Part shown: positions 58,300 through 64,000 of the stretch, piece by piece
Layout: the number at the start of each line of letters is the position of its first letter
Numbering within the stretch: position 1 is the stretch's first letter
DNA from: Microbacterium ginsengiterrae
Lineage (GTDB): Bacteria; Actinomycetota; Actinomycetes; Actinomycetales; Microbacteriaceae
NCBI RefSeq assembly: GCF_014205075.1
Contig: NZ_JACHMU010000001.1
Coordinates: 2,914,001 to 2,978,000, forward strand
DNA: 64,000 nucleotides
Direction of reading: 5' to 3'
Translations under genes and position numbers: made by a program
Notes under the pieces: model-generated
Told to the model about the DNA's origin: nothing
Databases searched by the model: none
The model's input: only the letters and a program-made list of their open reading frames with translations

Positions 58300-58507
58300 G
58301 CTTCGACTCGTCGCTGCGCTCCTCGCTCAGCCCGTTTCGTCTCGCTCCGCTCGCTCAACGACCCGCAGGAAGAACGCCGCTCAGGCTTCGACTCGTCGCT
58401 GCGCTCCTCGCTCAGCCCGTTTCGTCTCGCTCCGCTCGCTCAACGACCCGCAGGAAGAACGCTCACTCAACGACCCATCCGAGGGAAGAACGCCCGCTCA
58501 ACGAGCC
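58300..58507. repeat. right repeat cluster (copies C and D and remnants)
   Basis: Two identical 65-bp copies (58300-58364 and 58385-58449) in inverted orientation relative to A and B, each followed by the same 12-bp GCAGGAAGAACG. After D come shorter pieces of the same end (CTCAACGACCC-like near 58462 and 58494), each followed by GAAGAACG-like text. The cluster lies between the GIY-YIG start and rsmE; no gene is present. Confidence 0.9.
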
Positions 58508-58525
58508 GGGGGCGTCGGACTAGGG

Positions 58526-59263
58526 CTACCAGCGGCCGAGCGCCACCGAGAGCACGGAGATCGCGGCGGGGCCGGCGGTGGAGGTCCGAAGGACCGTGTC
58601 GCCGAGGCGCACCCGCTCCGCTCCTGCCGCCTCGAACTTCTCCAGCTCCTCCGGGGAGATGCCGCCCTCGGGGCCCACGACGAGCATGACGTCGTGATCG
58701 GCCTCAGCATCCACCGCCACATCCGAGAGCTTGGCCGTCGCGGTCGGGTCGAGCACCAGCATCCGCGCTCCGCCCGCCCTGGCGATCACCTGGGCGGTCG
58801 ACGAGGCCTCTGAGACCGAGGGCACCCACGGACGATGAGCCTGCTTGGCCGCCTCGCGGACGATCGTCGCCCAGCGCTCCCGGCCCTTGGTCGCCTTGGC
58901 GCCCTCCCAACGCGACACACTGCGGGAAGCCTGCCATGGCACGATCTCGTCCACGCCGAGTTCGCAGGAGGTCTGCACGGCGAGCTCGTCCCTGTCACCC
59001 TTCGCGAGGGCCTGGACGAGCACGAGCCGCACCTTCGGCGCCGCTGCTGCGGACTGCGCGGTGATCGTCACATCCACGCGCGACGCGGACACATCCGCGA
59101 CCGTGCCCTCGAGCCACACCCCACTGCCGTCGCCGACAGTGACGGACTCGCCGACACGCACCCGTCGGACCACCGCTGCGTGCTTGGCCTCCGCACCCGA
59201 GAGGGAGACGGTGTCGCCGACCGCCGCTCCCGAGCAGGCCTCGACGAGGAAGTGCAGCGCCAT
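58526..59263 (-). CDS. rsmE: 16S rRNA m3U1498 methyltransferase
   Basis: 245 aa SPOUT-fold enzyme. The N-terminal PUA-like region holds HAAVVRRVRVGE; the knotted C-terminal half has VGPEGGISPEELE and LGDTVLRTSTAGPAAISVL. It starts with an ATG overlapping the dnaJ stop by one base (TGATG). The hrcA-dnaJ-rsmE order is standard. Confidence 0.95.
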   Translation of the reverse strand: MALHFLVEACSGAAVGDTVSLSGAEAKHAAVVRRVRVGESVTVGDGSGVWLEGTVADVSASRVDVTITAQSAAAAPKVRLVLVQALAKGDRDELAVQTSCELGVDEIVPWQASRSVSRWEGAKATKGRERWATIVREAAKQAHRPWVPSVSEASSTAQVIARAGGARMLVLDPTATAKLSDVAVDAEADHDVMLVVGPEGGISPEELEKFEAAGAERVRLGDTVLRTSTAGPAAISVLSVALGRW

Positions 59264-60375
59264 CAGTGGCGGAACCGATCACGCAGCTTCGAGAACAGTC
59301 CCTGCTGGAACTGAGCGAGCTGCGGGCCCGCCGCCTTCTGCTTCTTGGCGAAGTCCTGGATGAGCTTCCGCTGCGCGGAGTCGAGCTTCGTGGGGGTCAC
59401 GACCTGCACACCGACGCGGAGGTCACCGCGCTGGTTGCCCCGCAGCGGTGTGATCCCGCGGCCCTTGATGGTCAGGACGTCTCCGGACTGCACGCCGGGA
59501 CGGATCTCCAGATCCACCTTGCCGTCGAGACCGTCGATGGTCGTCTCCGTCCCGAGGATGGCGTCGGCCATGGACACTTCGAGCGTCGCAAGCAGATCAT
59601 CGCCGTCGCGGCTGAAGGCGGGGTGCGGTTCGACGGTCACCTCGACGTACAGGTCTCCGTTGGGGCCACCGGCCTGACCGACCTCGCCGGAACCGGGCAG
59701 CTGCAGTCGCAGTCCGGTCTCGACACCGGCAGGGATGTCCAGCGACACGGTGCGGCGCGAACGCACGCGGCCCTGTCCGTTGCACGTGGCGCACGGATGC
59801 GGGATGACCGTGCCGTAGCCCTGGCACGTGCCGCACGGCTGTGAGGTCACGACGTTGCCGAGGAGGCTGCGGACCTGGCGCTGCACGTGCCCGGTGCCGC
59901 CGCAGATGTCGCAGGTCACCGGCTGCGTACCCGGCTGGGTGCACGACCCCTCGCAGGTCTGACACAGCACCGCCGTGTCGACCTCGATGTCGCGGTGCGC
60001 GCCGAAGACGACGTCGCCCAGGTCGAGCGTGACGCGCACGAGCGCATCCTGACCGCGCTCCTTGCGCGAGCGCGGGCGGCCGGAGCGACCGCCGCCACCG
60101 CCGGCGCCGAAGAACGTCTCGAAGATGTCGCCGAAGCCTCCGAACCCGCCGAAGTCGCCTCCGGCGCCGTCTCCGCCGCCCATGTCGTAGCGACGACGGG
60201 ACTCGTCGTCGCTGAGCACGTCGTATGCGTGCGTGACGAGCTTGAACCGCTCTGCCGCGTCCTCCCCCGGGTTCACGTCGGGGTGCAACTGGCGCGCGAG
60301 CTTCCGGTACGCCTTCTTGATCTCATCCGTCGAAGCGTCTCGCGACACTCCGAGGACCTCATAATGGTCCGCCAC
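59263..60375 (-). CDS. dnaJ: chaperone DnaJ
   Basis: 370 aa from a GTG at 60375, 6 nt after GGAAG; a GTG two codons earlier is too near. J domain with HPD at 31-33, Gly/Phe-rich linker (about 70-100), four CxxCxGxG-like zinc motifs (the first degenerate, CQTCEGSC), and a C-terminal peptide-binding domain. This is the DnaJ2-type gene of Actinobacteria that follows hrcA, under CIRCE control. Confidence 0.95.
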   Translation of the reverse strand: MADHYEVLGVSRDASTDEIKKAYRKLARQLHPDVNPGEDAAERFKLVTHAYDVLSDDESRRRYDMGGGDGAGGDFGGFGGFGDIFETFFGAGGGGGRSGRPRSRKERGQDALVRVTLDLGDVVFGAHRDIEVDTAVLCQTCEGSCTQPGTQPVTCDICGGTGHVQRQVRSLLGNVVTSQPCGTCQGYGTVIPHPCATCNGQGRVRSRRTVSLDIPAGVETGLRLQLPGSGEVGQAGGPNGDLYVEVTVEPHPAFSRDGDDLLATLEVSMADAILGTETTIDGLDGKVDLEIRPGVQSGDVLTIKGRGITPLRGNQRGDLRVGVQVVTPTKLDSAQRKLIQDFAKKQKAAGPQLAQFQQGLFSKLRDRFRH

Positions 60376-60412
60376 AATCACCTTCCTGCGTGTGCGTACT
60401 GCCGCGAGCCGC

Positions 60413-61447
60413 TCAGCGGCTCGCCTCGTCTTCGTCGAGCAGTCGCGACAGGTAGCGGGCGACTGCCCGCGCTGCTGCGAGGTTGCTCGGATAGTCCATC
60501 CGGGTCGGCCCCATCACTCCGACTCTGGCGGTGCCGCCAGGGGCGAGGTAGTTGCTCGTCACGATCGACGCCTCGGGGAGACCGAACGCCTCGTTCTCCG
60601 AACCGATGCTCGCCGCGAGGCCGTGCTCGTCGGTGACCATCTCGCTCATCAGGCGCAGCAGCGTCACCTGTTCCTCGATGGCTTCGAGGAGCGGATGGAT
60701 GCTGCCGCGGAAGTCCTGTTCACGGCGGGCCAGCGTCGCAGCCCCCGCCATGACGAGGCGCTCCTGACGGAACTCCGCCAGCTCCTCGCCGATGATCCCG
60801 GCCAGATGCCGGAGCGCCTGCTCGACCGTGGAGTTCTCCGTCCCCTGCCCGATCGTCTGGACCCGATCGGTCGCGCCACGTACCGTCCGTCCGATGAGGA
60901 GGGCGGAAAGCCGCGCGCGCAGGACCGCGACATCGGCGTCATCGACATCGACCGGGAGCACCGCGATGCGCTGCGACACACCGCCGGCATCCGTCACGAG
61001 GACGACGAGCAGGCGGTTCGGGGCGAGACAGACGAGTTCGATGTGCGTCAGGTGCGCTCGTGCGAACGAGGGGTACTGGGCGAGTGCGACCTGTCCGGTG
61101 AGCTGGGTGAGCACGCGCACGGTGCGGGCCATCAGGTCGTCGAGATCGGCAGGATCGGTGAGGAACGATTCGATCGCGCTGCGCTGTGCACCGGAGAGCG
61201 GGCGTAGCTGGGCGAGGTGATTCACGAAGACGCGATAGCCCTTGTCGGTGGGAACACGACCCGAGGAGGTGTGCGGCGCCGCGATGAGCTCCTCGTCCTC
61301 GAGGAGCGCCATGTCATTGCGGATCGTCGCAGCGGAGACGCCGAAGGAGTGCCGGTCGACGATGCGCTTACTGCCGACGGGTTCGTGCGTCTCGACGTAG
61401 TCCTGCACGATCGCACGGAGTACCTGCAGTCCACGTTCCGTGACCAT
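60413..61447 (-). CDS. hrcA: heat-inducible transcription repressor HrcA
   Basis: 344 aa from the ATG at 61447, 6 nt after GGAG. Binds CIRCE sites to repress heat-shock genes. Winged-helix N-terminus with [25 protein letters not shown], the [17 protein letters not shown] block, and a C-terminal GAF-like dimerisation domain. A CIRCE-like operator lies 18 bp upstream, so it should repress itself and dnaJ. Confidence 0.95.
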   Translation of the reverse strand: MVTERGLQVLRAIVQDYVETHEPVGSKRIVDRHSFGVSAATIRNDMALLEDEELIAAPHTSSGRVPTDKGYRVFVNHLAQLRPLSGAQRSAIESFLTDPADLDDLMARTVRVLTQLTGQVALAQYPSFARAHLTHIELVCLAPNRLLVVLVTDAGGVSQRIAVLPVDVDDADVAVLRARLSALLIGRTVRGATDRVQTIGQGTENSTVEQALRHLAGIIGEELAEFRQERLVMAGAATLARREQDFRGSIHPLLEAIEEQVTLLRLMSEMVTDEHGLAASIGSENEAFGLPEASIVTSNYLAPGGTARVGVMGPTRMDYPSNLAAARAVARYLSRLLDEDEASR

Positions 61448-61464
61448 CCTGTACTCCTCTCCTG

Positions 61465-61491
61465 CTGGCACTCGTACACTCAGAGTGCCAA
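61465..61491 (-). promoter_or_regulatory. CIRCE operator of hrcA-dnaJ
   Basis: TTGGCACTC, 9 nt, then GAGTGCCAG (61483-61491 and 61465-61473 read on the minus strand). It matches the CIRCE form TTAGCACTC-N9-GAGTGCTAA apart from compensating changes at the third pair and the last base. A TAGAAT -10 at 61491-61496 touches it, so HrcA would block the start site. Confidence 0.9.
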
Positions 61492-61505
61492 TTCTACTCG
61501 CTGAG

Positions 61506-62723
61506 CTAGTCGGTCAGCGCGCGTACCACCGCATCCGCGAGGAGACGACCCCGCAGCGTCAGGCGGATCCGCCCGGCGATCGCGGCGCCGCCGTCGACGA
61601 GGCCGTCGGCGATCAGCCCCGCCACGCGTGAACGGTGCGGCAGCGGAAGATCGCCGATCGCCAGCCCGTCGGACAGTCGCGTCTCGAGGAGGACGCGCTC
61701 GAGCTGATGCGCGACGGGGTCGGGCCGCTCGGTCCCCGCGGCCGGGGACTCGGATGCCGCGAGCCGCTGCGCGTACGCGGCGGGGTGCTTCACGTTCCAC
61801 CAGCGGAGCCCTGCCACATGACTGTGCGCGCCGGGGCCGAAGCCCCACCAGTCACTCCCCCGCCAATAGGCGAGGTTGTGACGCGAGCGGTACTCGTCGC
61901 CGCGCGCCCAGTTGCTGACCTCGTACCAGTCGAACCCGGCGGCCGCGAGCCGTTCGTCGGCGAGCTCGTACATGTCGGCCTGCAGGTCGTCGTCCGGGGC
62001 CGGCACCTCGCCGCGCCGGATCTGCCTGGCGAGCTTCGTGCCGTCCTCGATGATGAGGGCGTACGCCGAGATGTGTCCGGAATCCAGTGCGATCGCAGCC
62101 TCGAGCGACGCCTCCCAGTCCGCCAGCGTCTCGCCGGGAGCGCCGTAGATGAGGTCGACGCTGACGTCGAGTCCGGCATCGCGTGCGGCATCCACCGCGG
62201 TGCGGACGTTCTCCGGGCGGTGCGTCCGATCCAGCGCCGCCAGCACATGCGGGACGGCCGACTGCATGCCGACGGAGAGTCGTGTCACACCGGCATCCGC
62301 CAGCGTCCGGGCGACGGCAGGCGTGACGGTGTCGGGATTCGCCTCGACCGTGACCTCCGCGCCCTCGACGATTCCGAAGGCCGACACTGCGGCGTCCAGC
62401 ATCCGCGCGAGGTCGCCCGGCGGGAGCAGGGTCGGCGTGCCGCCGCCGAAGAACACCGTGTCCATGGGGCGCAGACCGCCGATGTCCTCGAGGACCCGAC
62501 GGGCCAGCGCGATCTCGCCACCGAGGGTGTCGGCGTACTCGTCCTGGCGCGCACCGCGCAGCTCACCGGAGGTGTAGGTGTTGAAGTCACAGTATCCGCA
62601 ACGTACGCGGCAGAACGGCACGTGCATATAGGCGGAGAACGGCGTCGACGGATCCATGGGGAGATCTGCGGGGAGCCGGCCGTCCACTGGCGCCGGATCG
62701 CCGATCGGCAGAGGACCCGCCAT
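61506..62723 (-). CDS. hemW: HemW-like radical SAM protein
   Basis: 405 aa. The radical SAM cluster motif is CxxxCxxC as CRVRCGYC (C38, C42, C45), followed by FFGGGTPTLLPPG and the GMQSAVPHVLAALDRTH region; a HemN C-terminal domain follows. HemW is a heme chaperone rather than an oxygen-independent coproporphyrinogen oxidase in known members. The ATG overlaps the DUF1990 stop by one base. Confidence 0.92.
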   Translation of the reverse strand: MAGPLPIGDPAPVDGRLPADLPMDPSTPFSAYMHVPFCRVRCGYCDFNTYTSGELRGARQDEYADTLGGEIALARRVLEDIGGLRPMDTVFFGGGTPTLLPPGDLARMLDAAVSAFGIVEGAEVTVEANPDTVTPAVARTLADAGVTRLSVGMQSAVPHVLAALDRTHRPENVRTAVDAARDAGLDVSVDLIYGAPGETLADWEASLEAAIALDSGHISAYALIIEDGTKLARQIRRGEVPAPDDDLQADMYELADERLAAAGFDWYEVSNWARGDEYRSRHNLAYWRGSDWWGFGPGAHSHVAGLRWWNVKHPAAYAQRLAASESPAAGTERPDPVAHQLERVLLETRLSDGLAIGDLPLPHRSRVAGLIADGLVDGGAAIAGRIRLTLRGRLLADAVVRALTD

Positions 62724-63376
62724 CACAGAGGCGTCGCGTAGAGCGGCGAGATCGCACGCAGGTAGCGGGCGAAGAGCTCTTTACGACGGCGCCGGATCAG
62801 GAAGGGCAGGAGCCGATAGACGAGCGAGTTCGGAGCGTCGAACGCGCGCACGGTGAACCAGACCTCGTCGTTGTCCTCACGCCAGGTGATCTCGAACAGC
62901 TCCTCGCCACTGACGACGGAACCGCCGACCGTCCCGAGGACGAGACCGACGCGCCGGACCTCGTCAGTGACGGAGATCACACGCAGTTCGGCGTCCGCAC
63001 GCATGCCCGCGACGCGACCGCGCAGGTGCAGCGTCATGCCGGGGCCGGCGAACGGGGTCCCATCGGCGTCGAAGCGCTGCTCGACCTCGCGCTTGCTCGG
63101 CGCCACGGCGTTGCCGTCCGGGTCGAACGCGACGCCCGTGTATGCGGGGCCGGATGCCGGACGCAGATCTTCCACGGTGAGTCCGGCCGCGCGCTGCGCC
63201 GTCCATGACAGCAGTGCGTCGCCCGCCGTGCGGAAGCGCTCTTCGCCGCTGCCGAGTCGCCAGGAATCCTCCGCGGGGATGCTGCGCTCCGGGGGATACT
63301 GCATGAGGTCAGGAGCGTGTGTGGCCCCGACCGCCGCATAGTCGACCGTGTCGTCTCGGAAAGTCCCGCGCCGCAT
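62723..63376 (-). CDS. DUF1990-family protein
   Basis: 217 aa from the ATG at 63376 (MRRGTFRDDTVDYAAVG); an upstream frame is rejected as too long. It has a lipocalin-like beta-rich pattern with ITWREDNDEVWFTVRAFDAPNSLVYRLLPFLIRRRRKE at the end, the DUF1990 signature. No function is known. It is coupled to hemW by TGATG overlap. Confidence 0.8.
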   Translation of the reverse strand: MRRGTFRDDTVDYAAVGATHAPDLMQYPPERSIPAEDSWRLGSGEERFRTAGDALLSWTAQRAAGLTVEDLRPASGPAYTGVAFDPDGNAVAPSKREVEQRFDADGTPFAGPGMTLHLRGRVAGMRADAELRVISVTDEVRRVGLVLGTVGGSVVSGEELFEITWREDNDEVWFTVRAFDAPNSLVYRLLPFLIRRRRKELFARYLRAISPLYATPL

Positions 63377-63507
63377 GTCTTCCACCCTAGTGAGTCTTCC
63401 TGGACGGCGTCCCCATACGGGTGTGCCTGAGAATCCGACGGCCGAGCGCGGCTTCCCCGATCGACACGGCACGGAAGCGGTCAGCGTCCGTCGTCGAACT
63501 CCGTCGG

Positions 63508-64000
<493 letters not shown>

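Noticed and set aside
57832..58449. CRISPR array
   Set aside because: Repeats are in two opposite orientations with a gene between and no regular unique spacers.
57595..58689. 364-codon plus-strand frame through the repeats and across the GIY-YIG gene
   Set aside because: Its protein is simply the repeat and antisense reading; the GIY-YIG frame on the other strand has real catalytic residues.

Overview
The window comes from a high-GC actinobacterium. Gene order (rpsB-tsf-pyrH-frr-cdsA, tkt-tal-pgi-zwf-opcA-pgl, hrcA-dnaJ-rsmE-HIT-phoH-ybeY-corC-era), TAnnnT -10 boxes placed 6 nt before start codons, many GTG/TTG starts and overall protein character point to Microbacteriaceae, most likely Microbacterium. 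That assignment rests on remembered gene order and families, not on a database search. The window is almost entirely chromosomal housekeeping sequence with very short gaps. I saw no rRNA, insertion sequence, prophage or CRISPR.

Layout. 1-4676 (minus): translation and lipid genes (DivIVA-like fragment, cdsA, frr, pyrH, tsf, rpsB). 4992-9549: M23 peptidase, then xerC, dprA, comM, yraN. 9642-12505 (minus): DUF2469, rnhB, lepB, rplS and a small membrane protein. 12605-16219: map, a Pyr_excise-type glycosylase, a methyltransferase and an ABC-F ATPase. 16383-20592 (plus): DedA protein, NarL-type two-component system and a membrane acyltransferase. 20346-26869 (minus): a suf iron-sulfur operon running into a PLP C-S lyase and an MFS exporter. 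27100-29570: heme O/A synthesis (ctaA, ctaB). 29793-37917 (plus): the pentose phosphate operon. 37911-45565: DMT transporter, def, a septum-formation lipoprotein, tRNA-Asn, an orphan ABC ATPase, dnaG, dgt, dusB. 45628-52716: glutathione peroxidase, DsbA-like protein, P-loop kinase-like protein, uppS, recO, TRIC channel, leuA with a leucine leader peptide, a lipoprotein. 52745-64000 (mostly minus): oxidoreductase, era, corC, ybeY, phoH, HIT, a GIY-YIG gene in an inverted-repeat element, rsmE, dnaJ, hrcA with a CIRCE operator, hemW, DUF1990 and the end of lepA.

How genes work together. Most minus-strand runs are coupled by ATGA, GTGA, TTGA or TGATG junctions. The pentose phosphate cluster gives the oxidative branch (zwf, opcA, pgl) and the non-oxidative branch (tkt, tal) with pgi. 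The suf cluster lacks sufS and sufU and is instead followed without a gap by a C-S lyase. CtaB and CtaA are successive heme-modifying enzymes.

Most unusual items: (i) a GIY-YIG endonuclease-like gene flanked by ~60-bp inverted repeats, with its stop codon inside one repeat, placed in an otherwise conserved stress/ribosome gene chain; (ii) a leaderless, CTT-rich leucine leader peptide plus hairpin before leuA; (iii) a repeat-rich gap at 47653-47810; (iv) perfect inverted repeats before the two-component operon and the acyltransferase; (v) a 247-bp antisense gene overlap at 20346-20592.
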